NCBI RefSeq assembly: GCF_002327185.1
Contig: NZ_CP018624.1
Coordinates: 2,304,660-2,368,659, forward strand
From: Clostridium chauvoei
GTDB taxonomy: Bacteria; Bacillota; Clostridia; Clostridiales; Clostridiaceae
Direction of reading: 5' to 3'
Length of the DNA stretch: 64,000 bases
The translations under genes and the position numbers were made by a program. Positions within the stretch are counted from its first letter, which is position 1; each line of letters opens with the position of its first letter. A model generated the notes under the pieces. The model was not told the origin of the DNA and made no database searches. It saw nothing but the letters and a program-made list of their open reading frames with translations. Below are positions 45,400 to 55,090 of this stretch, in pieces.

Positions 45400-47195
45400 T
45401 TATTTTGGTATTATAATATATAATTTAAACATATCTCCTTCTACTTCAATTTTAATATCACCATTATGAAGTTCTACTATACTCTTTGCTATAGCTAAAC
45501 CTATTCCTGATCCTTCTACTAGAGATGTTCTTGATTTATCCGCTCTTACAAATCTTTCAAAAATTTCTTGTGTACTAAACTCCATTTCATAATTAGATAT
45601 ATTTTTAAATGATATTTCAATATCATCATTATTTTCTAATATATCTATATAAACTCTTGTGTTTTCTAAAGAATATTTTAAAGAATTTATTATTATATTT
45701 TCAAAAAGTCTAGACATTAATTTACCATCTAAATTTACTAATATATCTTCTTTATTTGAATTTACTTTAAATGTTATATTTTTTTCTTCGTATAAATTAG
45801 AGTATTCTCCAAGACCTTGATGTACTAATGATACAATATTAATAAGTTCTCTATTTATATTCATTTTTCCACTATTAAGTTTAGAAACTTCAAATAAATC
45901 TTCTATTAATATTTTTAATTTCATAGATTTTTTTCTAATATTGCTAAATAATCTTTTCTTTCTTCTTCTGTTATATTAGATTCTTTTAATATATTTACAT
46001 AATTTATTATAGATGTTAATGGTGTTTTTAAATCGTGAGAAACATTCGATATAAGTTCTGTTTTCATCTTCTCATTTTTTACTTTTTCTTCTACTGCTAT
46101 TCTATATCCATCTTTAATTTGGTTTATGTTATCTACAAGTTCTTTTACTTCTCTTTCTCCGTAACTTTCTAATGTATATTCTAAATTACCATCATTTAAT
46201 TTTTTTAAACCATCATTTATTACTGATATATCTAAACTCTTTTTTAAGGAGTAAAGTACACATACTAATGGAATTAATACTAATATTAATGTTCCTTTAA
46301 AAGGGTATCTTGTTAAAAATGTTACTAAAACATTTTGACTTCTTATACCTGCTACTAAATATAGATATCCTACAATTACTCCAGCTGCACCACATAAAGA
46401 TATTAAAATTTTATTTCTTGTAGCTTTATATTTGAATCCATACCTTAGTACATAAATTAATCTACTTAAAGCTTTTATTTCTAAATGTATATTTTGTCTA
46501 TTAAATATTAAGTTTATTAATATTTTTATTACTAATAGTATTGTTAGTATAGTTGCTAAAATCATTACTTGAGCAGTTATTCTTTCTGTCTTTACTATAT
46601 AACTATAGCTTGTTGGAGATTGATAATATATTTCTGTATATCTACCTAAATCCTTTTTAGATATATTCTCATTAGTATCATTTATATAATAATTAAAGGT
46701 ATTTTTATTATCTATTATTACTGATGTTAGGTTATGTTTATTAATATACTCAACTAATATGTCTTTGGATATAAATCTACTATGATTTGTTTCTAATATG
46801 TAATTATTAAATTCTACATCATTTGTAGTAAATCTACCTGTCTCATTTTCTATAATTACATAATATATTTTTTGATTATATATATAGTTTTCATTTATAT
46901 AATTATTTTCATTTATTATACTAGACATATCTTTAAGATTATTTGTTACTTCATAAATATGTTTTGATACATCTTCACTCTCATAATATATCATTGATTT
47001 TATATAGTTATCTGAATTAACTAATGCATCAAAAGTTCCAGCCCCTATTTTAGCTAATTTCCCATCTAACGCCTTATTATAACCACTAAGTAAAGCAATT
47101 ATAAGTATTATAGCTATAACTATTTCTGCTCCCCATACCCCTTTAAAATAAAGTTTAAATTTCTCTTTCAATTTTATATCCAACTCCCCAAACAA
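45400..47195 (-). pseudogene. Sensor histidine kinase split at an A7 run, after the H-box
   Basis: The 5' frame (45921-47195, 424 residues) has two membrane helices (about 20-38 and 205-225), an extracytoplasmic domain between them, further helices to 310, a HAMP-like region and H-box VSHDLKTPLTSIINYVN. It ends at LAILEKNL. The 3' frame (45400-45924) starts MKLKILIEDLFEVSKLNSGK and holds the ATPase (ENIIINSLKYS, FERFVRADKS, GSGIGLAIAKSIVE). The coding-strand run GAAAAAAATC has seven A; eight would read LEKKSMKLKILIEDL without a stop. The two frames overlap by ATGA, so coupled translation of a split kinase is also possible. The first frame starts TTG inside the regulator gene; exact start uncertain. 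Confidence 0.75.
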
Positions 47196-47850
47196 CCTTT
47201 ATATATTCAGGTTCCTTTGTATTAATTTCTATTTTTTCTCTTATTCTTCTTATATGAACTGTTACTGTATTTTCACTTCTATAAAATGGTTCTTCCCATA
47301 CTTTTTCATATATTTCTTTAATTGAAAATACTTTTCCTAAACTAGATGCTAATAAATATAGTATTTTAAATTCTGTAGCTGTTACTTTTATATCCTCGCC
47401 TCTTAATGTTATAGTTTTTTCCTTGCTATTAATTACTAAGTCCTTTACTTCTATTACATCTTCACTTTCTTCATCCATTTCCAATGGTTTCTGATATCTT
47501 CTTAACTGTGACTTAACTCTTGCAACAAGCTCTAAATGATTAAATGGCTTTGCTACATAATCATCAGCTCCTACATTTAATCCTAAAATTTTATCACTAT
47601 CTTCACCTTTAGCTGATAACATTATTATAGGTAAATTTTTACTTTCCCTTATTTTTAAACATGTTTTTATACCATCTAGCCTTGGCATCATAATATCTAA
47701 AACTATTAAATGTATTTTCTCCTCATCTAGTATCTCCAAGGCTTCTATACCATCTTTAGCCTTAAATACTTTCATTCCTTCTCCTCTTAAATATATATCA
47801 ATTGCATCTCTAATTTCTTTTTCATCATCTACAACTAAAACGTTAAACAT
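47155..47850 (-). CDS. OmpR/PhoB-family response regulator
   Basis: A 231-residue two-component regulator. The receiver (1-120) has VVDDEKEIRDA with acidic Asp8-Asp9, the phosphorylated Asp near 52 (IVLDIMMPRLDG), and the Lys in VAKPF. The C-terminal winged helix (about 135-230) has SSLGKVFSIKEIYEKVW and TVTVHIRRIREKIE. The gene overlaps the following kinase by about 40 bp, an arrangement like VanR/VanS-type systems. The stimulus is unknown. With the kinase split, its phosphorylation may depend on slippage or coupling. Confidence 0.93.
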   Translation of the reverse strand: MFNVLVVDDEKEIRDAIDIYLRGEGMKVFKAKDGIEALEILDEEKIHLIVLDIMMPRLDGIKTCLKIRESKNLPIIMLSAKGEDSDKILGLNVGADDYVAKPFNHLELVARVKSQLRRYQKPLEMDEESEDVIEVKDLVINSKEKTITLRGEDIKVTATEFKILYLLASSLGKVFSIKEIYEKVWEEPFYRSENTVTVHIRRIREKIEINTKEPEYIKVVWGVGYKIEREI

Positions 47851-47992
47851 ATTATCACCTCTCTATTAATATCCTATAATTATCATAACTTATAAAAAAA
47901 TAATTTTCTAATCTTAAAAATTACTTTTTTATTAAATTCGATTATATATTAACATATACTTGATTTTAATATATAATTTGGAGTGTGATTAT

Positions 47993-48055
47993 ATGCAGTA
48001 TTATTTATATATTGCAAAGAACAAATTAAGGAGTTCATTATGTTATCAAAATTAA
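47993..48055 (+). CDS. Possible 20-residue upstream ORF overlapping the yitT-family start
   Basis: ATG at 47993 with GGAG 9 nt upstream opens MQYYLYIAKNKLRSSLCYQN. The frame ends 13 bp inside the YitT-family gene, and its 3' half covers that gene's ribosome binding site AAGGAG. Translation of this frame could control access to the downstream start. It is short enough to be chance. Confidence 0.25.
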   Translation: MQYYLYIAKNKLRSSLCYQN

Positions 48056-48900
48056 AAGAAAACAAAACTATTTTATTGGATTTTTTCCTTATAGTAGTAG
48101 GTTGCTTTATAGCTGCCCTAGGAGTTAACTTATTTTTAGTAAATGCTCAGTTGCTAAGTGGTGGTGCTACTGGTGTTGCACTTATTTTACAATATATCGC
48201 TGGAGTACCATCTGGTATAACAGTATTTATTATAAATGTACCATTATTCTTTTTAAGTTATAAAATGTTAAGTAAAAGATTTACTCTATATTCTGCTATA
48301 GGAATGGTTTCTTTATCATTATCCCTTATCATAACTAAACCATTTTCTCATTTAGTAAAAGTAGATGATATTTTACTTTATTGTATATATGGTGGTGTTA
48401 TTTGTGGACTTGGTTATGGTATAGTGTTCTTAAGAAATGGTTCTACAGGTGGAACAGATATAGTTGCAATGGTTCTAAGAAAAAAATATTCTAATTTTGA
48501 AATAGGTAAATTAGGATTTTCTATAAATTGTATAATAGTTGTTATTGGAGCTATTATATTTGGGCTTCCTAAAGCACTTTATACTTTAATATCAATATTT
48601 ATACAAGGAATAATCGTAGATAGAGTTATTAATGGTTTTAATAGTAAAAAACTATTACTTGTATTATCTGAAAAAGAGGAAGATATTGTTAATTATGTAA
48701 TTAAAGACTTACATAGAGGAGCTACATCATTACTTGCACAAGGTGAGTACACTCATGAATTTAAAAAGATGTTATATATAGCTGTAACATCATCTCAACT
48801 AATCAGTTTAAAAAATAAGATTTTGAAAATCGATCCAAAGGCATTTATAACTATAATAGATGTTTCAGAAGTTAATGGAAAGGGCTTTCATGGTCTTTAA
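48040..48900 (+). CDS. YitT family (DUF161/DUF2179) membrane protein
   Basis: A 286-residue protein with about five membrane helices in the first 200 residues. It shows the family-typical NLFLVNAQLLSGGATGVALI, GLGYGIVFLRNGSTGGTDIV and SIFIQGIIVD. A cytosolic DUF2179 domain (about 205-286) ends in DPKAFITIIDVSEVNGKGF. The family is widespread in Firmicutes and the function is unknown; transport is often presumed. AAGGAG lies 6 nt before the start. A perfect terminator follows. Confidence 0.9.
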   Translation: MLSKLKENKTILLDFFLIVVGCFIAALGVNLFLVNAQLLSGGATGVALILQYIAGVPSGITVFIINVPLFFLSYKMLSKRFTLYSAIGMVSLSLSLIITKPFSHLVKVDDILLYCIYGGVICGLGYGIVFLRNGSTGGTDIVAMVLRKKYSNFEIGKLGFSINCIIVVIGAIIFGLPKALYTLISIFIQGIIVDRVINGFNSKKLLLVLSEKEEDIVNYVIKDLHRGATSLLAQGEYTHEFKKMLYIAVTSSQLISLKNKILKIDPKAFITIIDVSEVNGKGFHGL

Positions 48901-48911
48901 TTATTTCAAAA

Positions 48912-48950
48912 TAAAATTCTCCCTGTCAAGTAAACAGGGAGAATTTTATA
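48912..48950. terminator. Terminator between the YitT-family gene and cwlD
   Basis: A perfect 16-bp stem, ATAAAATTCTCCCTGT / ACAGGGAGAATTTTAT, with a 7-nt loop, placed between convergent genes. Confidence 0.88.
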
Positions 48951-48994
48951 TTACATATAAGCTGACTTTTTTAGATAATTTCCCAGGAAATTAT

Positions 48995-49687
48995 TTAATT
49001 TGACAAATTACTATTTTCTCCTTTAAAGTATTTATCTAAACCATTAGAAATTCCCTCTACAAGAGCATTTTGATGTTCATCTGTTTTAAGTTTTGCTTCT
49101 TCATCAGGGTTAGATAAAAACCCACATTCAACTAGTACAGACGCACCCTCATATTTATCTCTTAAAATCAAATAAGATTCTCCTGCTGGTTTAGCTACTC
49201 TCTTATTATTATCTTTTACACTTTGTTTTAGTTCCTCTTGAATATTGGTTGCTAAAGTTTTGCTTATATCATTTGATGAATACCATACTTGAGCACCATA
49301 ACATTTCGCTTGCGGAAACATATTTTGATGAATTGATATAAATGCATCACACTTAGTTTCCTTCTTTAATTCACACCTTTTCTTTAAATCTTCTCTCTTT
49401 TTTTCTCTAATAGTTGTACCCTTCTCATTTAATCCATTATCATCAGTTCTAGTCATATAAACTTTATAACCCTTTTTTTCTAGGTTTTCTTTTAATTTTA
49501 AGCTTATAGCTATATTAACATCTTTTTCTATTGTTCCACTTTTAGTTTGAGCTCCACCATCAAAGCCTCCATGACCTGGATCTATCAATATAATCTTTTC
49601 ATTTGTATCTTCAGCTTTTATAGTTATTGGCAAAGAAAATATTAAACAAATAACTATTAATACTGAAACTTTTTTGAATTTCTTCAT
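48995..49687 (-). CDS. cwlD: N-acetylmuramoyl-L-alanine amidase CwlD
   Basis: A 230-residue exported Amidase_3 enzyme. The signal peptide (MKKFKKVSVLIVICLIFSLP) is followed by zinc ligands in LIDPGHGGFDGGA (His), Glu in GTIEKDVNIA and His in FISIHQNM, and the catalytic Glu in VLVECGFLSNPDEE. CwlD removes stem peptides so that muramic-delta-lactam can form in spore cortex. The size and the location beside the rplM-rpsI region, where clostridia often keep cwlD, support this name over a vegetative amidase. Confidence 0.88.
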   Translation of the reverse strand: MKKFKKVSVLIVICLIFSLPITIKAEDTNEKIILIDPGHGGFDGGAQTKSGTIEKDVNIAISLKLKENLEKKGYKVYMTRTDDNGLNEKGTTIREKKREDLKKRCELKKETKCDAFISIHQNMFPQAKCYGAQVWYSSNDISKTLATNIQEELKQSVKDNNKRVAKPAGESYLILRDKYEGASVLVECGFLSNPDEEAKLKTDEHQNALVEGISNGLDKYFKGENSNLSN

Positions 49688-49774
49688 TTGCTTTCCTCCA
49701 TACCTTAATTATTAATTTATTTTTCTAAAGTTATTATACCCAGTTATTTATATTCCTTACCTTATAAACAAAAA

Positions 49775-49805
49775 AAGACTAGAAGAATTAAATTCCTCTA
49801 GTCTT
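49775..49805 (-). terminator. Terminator of the Na/Pi cotransporter gene
   Basis: AAGACTAGA / TCTAGTCTT with a 13-nt loop and a six-T exit on the minus strand. Confidence 0.8.
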
Positions 49806-49811
49806 AAATGT

Positions 49812-51428
49812 TTAATTATTTTCGATAACACTTTCTGCTATATTAGTTGAATGGTCACCAATTCTTTCAAGATTACTTAATAAATCTAAGAATATTGTAC
49901 CTGCGTAAGCATTACATGTTCCATCATATAACCTTTTAATATGAAGTTCTCTATATTTCTTTTGGAACTTATCAATATTAGATTCTACTTCAACTATGCT
50001 CTTTGCTTTATTTATATCTCTATTTGCATAACTTTCTATAGCTATTTCTAATGCCTTAATTGCATTATCATATATTTCATGTAATTGTTCACGAGCTTGA
50101 TTACTATAATCTAGCTTTTTAGCAATCTTTTGAGCTGCTAAATCTGCTATATTTTCAGCATGATCTCCGATTCTTTCTATATCATTTATTACGTGGAATG
50201 TTGATGCAACTATTACACTTTCTTTATCTGATAATTCACATTTAGATAACTTTACTAGATAGTTAGTAATAGCTTCATTTAATGTATTAATTACAGTTTC
50301 ATTTTCATAAACTTTATTTATTATAACTTCATCGTTATTATCAAATGCATCCATTGCTAAATTTAAACTCTTTTTAGCTTTGTTAGCCATTCTAATTGTT
50401 TCTTTAATTACTTGTCCTGCTGCAATAACAGGTGTTTCTAATAATCTATCATCAATATATTTTGGACCTGGTTTATCTTCTTCATCATCCCCAGGAATTA
50501 TTCTATTAACTATTTTAATAAGTGCTCCAGTTAAAGGTAACATTACAAGTGTATTAACTACATTAAATACAGTATGTGAATTTGCTATTTGTCTGCTTAC
50601 ATCATCTGGACTAATTGTTGATACAAGATCTCCTAATAATCCAGTAACTAAGAATGGTATAAATAATATTGTACCACCTAAGTTAAATATTAAGTGTAAC
50701 ATAGCTGCTTTGTGAGCTGTTTTATTAGTTCCTACTGTTGCTATCATAGCTGTTATACATGTTCCAATATTACAACCAAATATTATTGGTAAAGCCATAC
50801 GTATATCTATTGCTCCTGCTGTAGCTAAAGCAACTAATATTCCTGTTGTAGCTGAAGAACTTTGAAGTACTGCTGTTAATAACGCTCCTGCAATTATTCC
50901 TAAGTACCACTTTTCTCCTACAGTAAGAAGTATTTGTTGGAATATTGGTGAAGCTGTTAATGGTTTCATAGCTTCGCTCATAGCACCCATTCCAGTAAAC
51001 AGAATACCAAAACCTAAAACTATGTTTCCTATATCTTTTCTTTTCTTACCTTTCGCAAACATAACTATAAATGCACCTACAAAAACAAATAAAGGTGCTA
51101 TAGTATCTAATTTGAATGCTACTAATTGAGCTGTTATGGTTGTCCCTATATTAGCTCCCATAATTATTCCTGCAGCTTGTGCAAGATTCATAAGGCCTGC
51201 ATTAACAAATCCAACTACCATTACTGTTGTAGCACTACTACTTTGAATAACTGCTGTTACAGCTGCTCCAACAAGTACTGATATTAAAGGATTCTTAGTA
51301 ACTTTTTCAAGTATAGATTTTAATCCATCTCCTGCTGCATTTTCTAGACCATCACCCATTAACTTCATACCATAGATAAATAGTCCTAATCCACCCATTA
51401 ATTTTATAATAACCATTAATGATTCCAA
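49812..51428 (-). CDS. Na/Pi cotransporter family protein with C-terminal PhoU-like domain
   Basis: A 538-residue protein. Residues 1-310 hold the duplicated PNaS transport core, with the two hallmark motifs VIQSSSATTVMVVGFVNAG and VLQSSSATTGILVALATAG and the GANIGTTITA / GCNIGTCITA loops. Residues 340-538 form a PhoU-like four-helix domain (ERIGDHAENIADLA and ERIGDHSTNIAESV, metal-binding). It probably exports or co-transports phosphate with Na+. Monocistronic. Confidence 0.93.
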   Translation of the reverse strand: MESLMVIIKLMGGLGLFIYGMKLMGDGLENAAGDGLKSILEKVTKNPLISVLVGAAVTAVIQSSSATTVMVVGFVNAGLMNLAQAAGIIMGANIGTTITAQLVAFKLDTIAPLFVFVGAFIVMFAKGKKRKDIGNIVLGFGILFTGMGAMSEAMKPLTASPIFQQILLTVGEKWYLGIIAGALLTAVLQSSSATTGILVALATAGAIDIRMALPIIFGCNIGTCITAMIATVGTNKTAHKAAMLHLIFNLGGTILFIPFLVTGLLGDLVSTISPDDVSRQIANSHTVFNVVNTLVMLPLTGALIKIVNRIIPGDDEEDKPGPKYIDDRLLETPVIAAGQVIKETIRMANKAKKSLNLAMDAFDNNDEVIINKVYENETVINTLNEAITNYLVKLSKCELSDKESVIVASTFHVINDIERIGDHAENIADLAAQKIAKKLDYSNQAREQLHEIYDNAIKALEIAIESYANRDINKAKSIVEVESNIDKFQKKYRELHIKRLYDGTCNAYAGTIFLDLLSNLERIGDHSTNIAESVIENN

Positions 51429-51588
51429 AGTATATTCTCCTTTGCTTTGTTATTTTTACAAATTAAGTTTACATCATTTTTTAATCTTTGTTAAGTAATT
51501 TGCTTATTTTTTAACCTGAATTTAATATAACATTGTATCTTTACCAATTATTTTAACCTTTTTTGTAGAATTTATTCCAAAAAAAATA

Positions 51589-51610
51589 GAAGAGAGGTAA
51601 TCCTCTCTTC
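51589..51610 (-). terminator. Terminator of rplM-rpsI
   Basis: A perfect 9-bp stem, GAAGAGAGG / CCTCTCTTC, with a TAAT loop, followed on the minus strand by an eight-T run. Confidence 0.93.
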
Positions 51611-51626
51611 CATATAATTCTGCAAA

Positions 51627-52019
51627 CTATCTCTTTGAGAATTGTGGAGCTCTTCTAGCTTTCTTAAGACCGTATTTCTTTCTTTCCTTCATTCTTGGAT
51701 CTCTTGTTACGAATCCAGCCTTCTTTAATTCTGATTTAAGAGCTTCATCTGATTTAATTAATGCTCTAGTGATTCCGTGTCTTATAGCTCCTGCTTGACC
51801 TGTGAATCCACCACCGTGAACGTTAACTAAAACATCAAACTTATCTTTAGTTCCTGTTAAAACTAATGGTTGGTTAACAATCATTCTTAAAGTTTCTAAA
51901 CCAAAAAAAGTTTCTATTTCTCTATTATTTATAACTACTTTACCGTTTCCTGGTACAAGTCTTACTCTCGCAACTGATTTCTTTCTTCTTCCAGTACCCA
52001 TGTATTGAACTTTTGCCAT
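51627..52019 (-). CDS. rpsI: 30S ribosomal protein S9
   Basis: A 130-residue S9 with [16 protein letters not shown] at the N-terminus, [19 protein letters not shown] in the middle and the conserved C-terminal [12 protein letters not shown] tail that contacts the P-site tRNA. It is the second gene of the rplM-rpsI operon, 25 bp after rplM, and is followed by a strong terminator. Confidence 0.99.
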   Translation of the reverse strand: MAKVQYMGTGRRKKSVARVRLVPGNGKVVINNREIETFFGLETLRMIVNQPLVLTGTKDKFDVLVNVHGGGFTGQAGAIRHGITRALIKSDEALKSELKKAGFVTRDPRMKERKKYGLKKARRAPQFSKR

Positions 52020-52044
52020 TTTTATTCCTCCTCCCGAGTCTGTA

Positions 52045-52479
52045 TTAGTACTTTAACTCAAGTACTTCTGGTTGTTGAGATTCGTGTCCGTGCTCAGCAC
52101 CTCTGTATACTTTTAACTTCTTAAGCATTTTTCTTCCTAAAACGCCTGTTGGAAGCATTCTTCTAACAGCTTCTTCAAAAGCAAATTCAGGTTTCTTAGC
52201 TAATACTTCTCTATATGGAGTTTCCTTTAATCCACCTGGATATAAGCTGTGCTTTCTCATTAATTTTTGATCTAACTTCTTACCAGTTAAAACAACTTGT
52301 TCAGCATTAATTATTATTACGTAATCTCCGCAGTCAACATTTGGTGTAAATGTTGGTTTATTTTTTCCTCTTAAAATTGAAGCAACTTGGCTAGCAACTC
52401 TTCCTAGTGGCTTTCCAGCAGCATCAACAACATACCATTTTCTTTCAACTTCTTGTGGTTTTGCAATGTATGATTTCAT
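52045..52479 (-). CDS. rplM: 50S ribosomal protein L13
   Basis: A 144-residue L13. It starts at [20 protein letters not shown], immediately after GGGAGG; the frame extends 18 codons upstream through the leader but those codons are not L13. Key motifs are [40 protein letters not shown], and GMLP-type [16 protein letters not shown]. In many Firmicutes L13 controls its own operon through an mRNA leader. The leader here is about 109 nt (52480-52588) and contains AAAUGCAGUAUUUGAGAGAA; I cannot confirm the known L13-leader fold. Confidence 0.98.
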   Translation of the reverse strand: MKSYIAKPQEVERKWYVVDAAGKPLGRVASQVASILRGKNKPTFTPNVDCGDYVIIINAEQVVLTGKKLDQKLMRKHSLYPGGLKETPYREVLAKKPEFAFEEAVRRMLPTGVLGRKMLKKLKVYRGAEHGHESQQPEVLELKY

Positions 52480-52594
52480 CTTTTTCCCTCCCTGAACTTT
52501 TAACATTGTGCCGTATTCTCTCAAATACTGCATTTATGTCAAGACCCGGGGCTAGTGGATCTTATATACATAAATATTCTAACAAACAAACATT

Positions 52595-52623
52595 ATTATA
52601 ATACACGCTTACGGGCGTGTCAA
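52595..52623 (-). promoter_or_regulatory. Consensus sigma-A promoter of rplM-rpsI with a palindromic spacer
   Basis: The minus strand has a perfect -35 TTGACA (52618-52623), 17-bp spacing and a perfect -10 TATAAT (52595-52600). The spacer contains the palindrome ACACGC-N6-GCGTGT, whose left arm overlaps the -35. The promoter starts just after the truA stop. Confidence 0.9.
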
Positions 52624-52636
52624 CATTTTTTTGTTT

Positions 52637-53383
52637 TTATTTTTGGTTTTCGTAAAAAACTTTTTCAAGTACTAGCCCCTTTGCCGGTACACACATTCCC
52701 GCTTTATCTCTAAGCTTATCTTCTATTATTCGCTCTATATCTTTTGCTTTTATTTTTCCTCGTCCTACTAATAATAATGTTCCAACTATTATTCTAACCA
52801 TATTGTATAAAAATCCATCACCAGTAACAAATATTTTTATATAATTATCAAAGTTTTCTATATGAAGATCGCTTATGGTCCTTACCGTAGTTTTTACTGA
52901 GCTACCGCTACTTTTAAAAGCAACAAAATCATGCTTTCCTATAAAATAAGTGCAAGCTTTTTTCATTTCTTCTACATCTAGATTGCCCTTAACCTGATAA
53001 AAATAATCTTTTCCTATAGCCATAGGTACATCTCTATTTAAAATAGTATATGAATATGTTTTACCTTCTGCATTATATCTAGCATGAAATCCTTCTTCTA
53101 CTTCTATTGACTTTAAAATTACGATATCATTAGGAAGCTTAACATTTAAAGCTTCTCTAAATCTTTCTGCTGGTATTCTACTATTTGTTTTAAAATTTGC
53201 AACAAATCCCTTTGCATGAACTCCTGAATCTGTTCTTGAACTTCCTGTAATATCTATTTCTTCTTTTGTAACTTCTTTTAATGCTTCTTCTATTGTTCCT
53301 TGAATAGTAACACCATTATTTTGCTTTTGCCAGCCTAAATAATTTGTTCCATCATACTCAATTACAAGCTTTATATTTCTCAT
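52637..53383 (-). CDS. truA: tRNA pseudouridine synthase A
   Basis: Makes pseudouridine at positions 38-40 of tRNA anticodon stems. The 248-residue enzyme shows the N-terminal [14 protein letters not shown], the catalytic Asp in [13 protein letters not shown] and the C-terminal [20 protein letters not shown]. The start is the ATG of MRNIKL; the AAGGTGA binding site supplies the in-frame GTG that could be mistaken for it. It is the last gene of the ecfA1-ecfA2-ecfT-truA unit. Confidence 0.97.
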   Translation of the reverse strand: MRNIKLVIEYDGTNYLGWQKQNNGVTIQGTIEEALKEVTKEEIDITGSSRTDSGVHAKGFVANFKTNSRIPAERFREALNVKLPNDIVILKSIEVEEGFHARYNAEGKTYSYTILNRDVPMAIGKDYFYQVKGNLDVEEMKKACTYFIGKHDFVAFKSSGSSVKTTVRTISDLHIENFDNYIKIFVTGDGFLYNMVRIIVGTLLLVGRGKIKAKDIERIIEDKLRDKAGMCVPAKGLVLEKVFYENQK

Positions 53384-53410
53384 TATTTTCACCTTAGTTA
53401 TTTTATACTT

Positions 53411-54214
53411 TTACATAAAGAATCTTATTGATAAACTGCAAATTAGAAGTACTCCAAATACACTAAATGCTATTGTATCTTTAGATGTAAACTTTAATTG
53501 TTTCATTCTAGTTCTTCCAGCTCCACCCCTATATGCTCTAGCCTCCATAGCCATTGCAAGTTCATCAGCTCTTCTAAAAGAACTAATAAATAGAGGAACT
53601 AAAAGTGGTATTAAGCTTTTTGCTTTTTGTATTAATCCACCTGTCTCAAAATCTGCACCTCTTGCTTTTTGAGCCATCATTATTTTATCCGTCTCATCCA
53701 TAAGGGTTGGGATAAATCTTAAAGCAATAGTCATCATCATAGCTAACTCATGAGCTAATTCTTTTCCTATTGGTTTTAACAGTTTTTCTATCCCGTCTGT
53801 TAACTCTATTGGAGATGTTGTAAGAGTTAAAACAGATGTCCCCATAATTAAGAATATTAATCTTAACGCCATAAATGCTGCTGTTCTAAGTCCTTCTTCA
53901 TAAACTTTAAGGAATCCTAATTCAAAAATTAAAGTATTTGCTGATCCTTTAATCATAAATACATTTAAAATAGCTGTAAAAGCAATTAAAAAAAATACTG
54001 GTTTTAGACCTTTATATAAATATCGTGCTGGAATCTTTGCAACATAAACTGTCAATATTAAAAAACCTACTATAAAAATATATCCAACAAATTTATCTAC
54101 TATAAACAATGAAACTATAAATAATATAGATAATAGAATTTTAGTTCTTGGATCTAGTTTATGTACAAAAGTTTCACCATGTATATATTGTCCTATAGTT
54201 ATATCTTTTATCAT
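53411..54214 (-). CDS. ecfT: Energy-coupling factor transporter transmembrane protein EcfT
   Basis: A 267-residue membrane scaffold of group-II ECF vitamin transporters, with about five membrane helices. The two cytosolic coupling motifs contain Ala-Arg-Gly: MAQKARGADFETGG and MAMEARAYRGGAGRTRMKQL. These contact the two ATPases. It joins ATPases EcfA1/A2 to interchangeable S components encoded elsewhere. It lies 15 bp after ecfA2. Confidence 0.96.
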   Translation of the reverse strand: MIKDITIGQYIHGETFVHKLDPRTKILLSILFIVSLFIVDKFVGYIFIVGFLILTVYVAKIPARYLYKGLKPVFFLIAFTAILNVFMIKGSANTLIFELGFLKVYEEGLRTAAFMALRLIFLIMGTSVLTLTTSPIELTDGIEKLLKPIGKELAHELAMMMTIALRFIPTLMDETDKIMMAQKARGADFETGGLIQKAKSLIPLLVPLFISSFRRADELAMAMEARAYRGGAGRTRMKQLKFTSKDTIAFSVFGVLLICSLSIRFFM

Positions 54215-54229
54215 ACCTCTATTACCTTT

Positions 54230-55090
54230 CTACTCTCTATTAGATTTTAATACTTTAAGAAGTTCTTCTTTAGCTTGGCTTATAGTGAATATTTCATCTG
54301 AAACCTTGAAGCCCTTCCTTCGTAATTCTCTCATTAAATAAGTTACCTGTGGCACTGCAAGGCCTATACTTTCTAAAGTATCTATTTCTTTAAACACTTC
54401 TGAAGGCTTTCCTTGTAATGCAACTTTACCTTTATTCATAACAATTATTCTTTCCGCAAGCTTTCCTACATCCTCCATACTATGACTTACTAAAACTATT
54501 GTCATTTTATATTTATCATGTAATAGCTTTATTTGGCCTAGTATATCATCTCTTCCTTTTGGATCTAACCCTGCTGTTGGTTCATCTAAGATTAAGACTT
54601 TTGGTTCCATTGCTATAACTCCTGCAATGGCTACTCTTCTTTTTTGTCCACCACTTAAATCAAATGGAGATTTATCTTTATATATTTCATAATCTAATCC
54701 AACCATCTCCATAGATTTTTTTACTCTTTTATTTATTTCCTCTTCATCTAGCTTAAGATTTCTAGGACCAAATTCAATATCTTTACTTATTGTTTCCTCA
54801 AATAATTGATATTCTGGATATTGAAATACTAACCCAACTTTCTTTCTTACATCAGATATATTAACCTTTGCTGATGTTATATCCATCCCATCTACAATTA
54901 TTTTTCCAAAACTAGGCTTAAGTAACCCATTCATATGTTGTATTAAAGTTGATTTTCCTGAACCTGTATGACCTATTAATGCAATAAATTCCCCTTCATT
55001 TATCTCTATATTTACATCATTTAATGCCACTTTTTCAAATGGGGATTTAGGCATATATACATGTGTTAATTTCTCTATCTTAATTGACAT
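54230..55090 (-). CDS. ecfA2: Energy-coupling factor transporter ATPase EcfA2
   Basis: A 286-residue ATPase with Walker [22 protein letters not shown]-loop [12 protein letters not shown], signature LSGGQKRR, Walker [16 protein letters not shown] and H-loop [19 protein letters not shown] is characteristic of EcfA2. It powers ECF vitamin uptake as a heterodimer with EcfA1. Its start overlaps the ecfA1 end by 16 bp. Confidence 0.96.
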   Translation of the reverse strand: MSIKIEKLTHVYMPKSPFEKVALNDVNIEINEGEFIALIGHTGSGKSTLIQHMNGLLKPSFGKIIVDGMDITSAKVNISDVRKKVGLVFQYPEYQLFEETISKDIEFGPRNLKLDEEEINKRVKKSMEMVGLDYEIYKDKSPFDLSGGQKRRVAIAGVIAMEPKVLILDEPTAGLDPKGRDDILGQIKLLHDKYKMTIVLVSHSMEDVGKLAERIIVMNKGKVALQGKPSEVFKEIDTLESIGLAVPQVTYLMRELRRKGFKVSDEIFTISQAKEELLKVLKSNRE

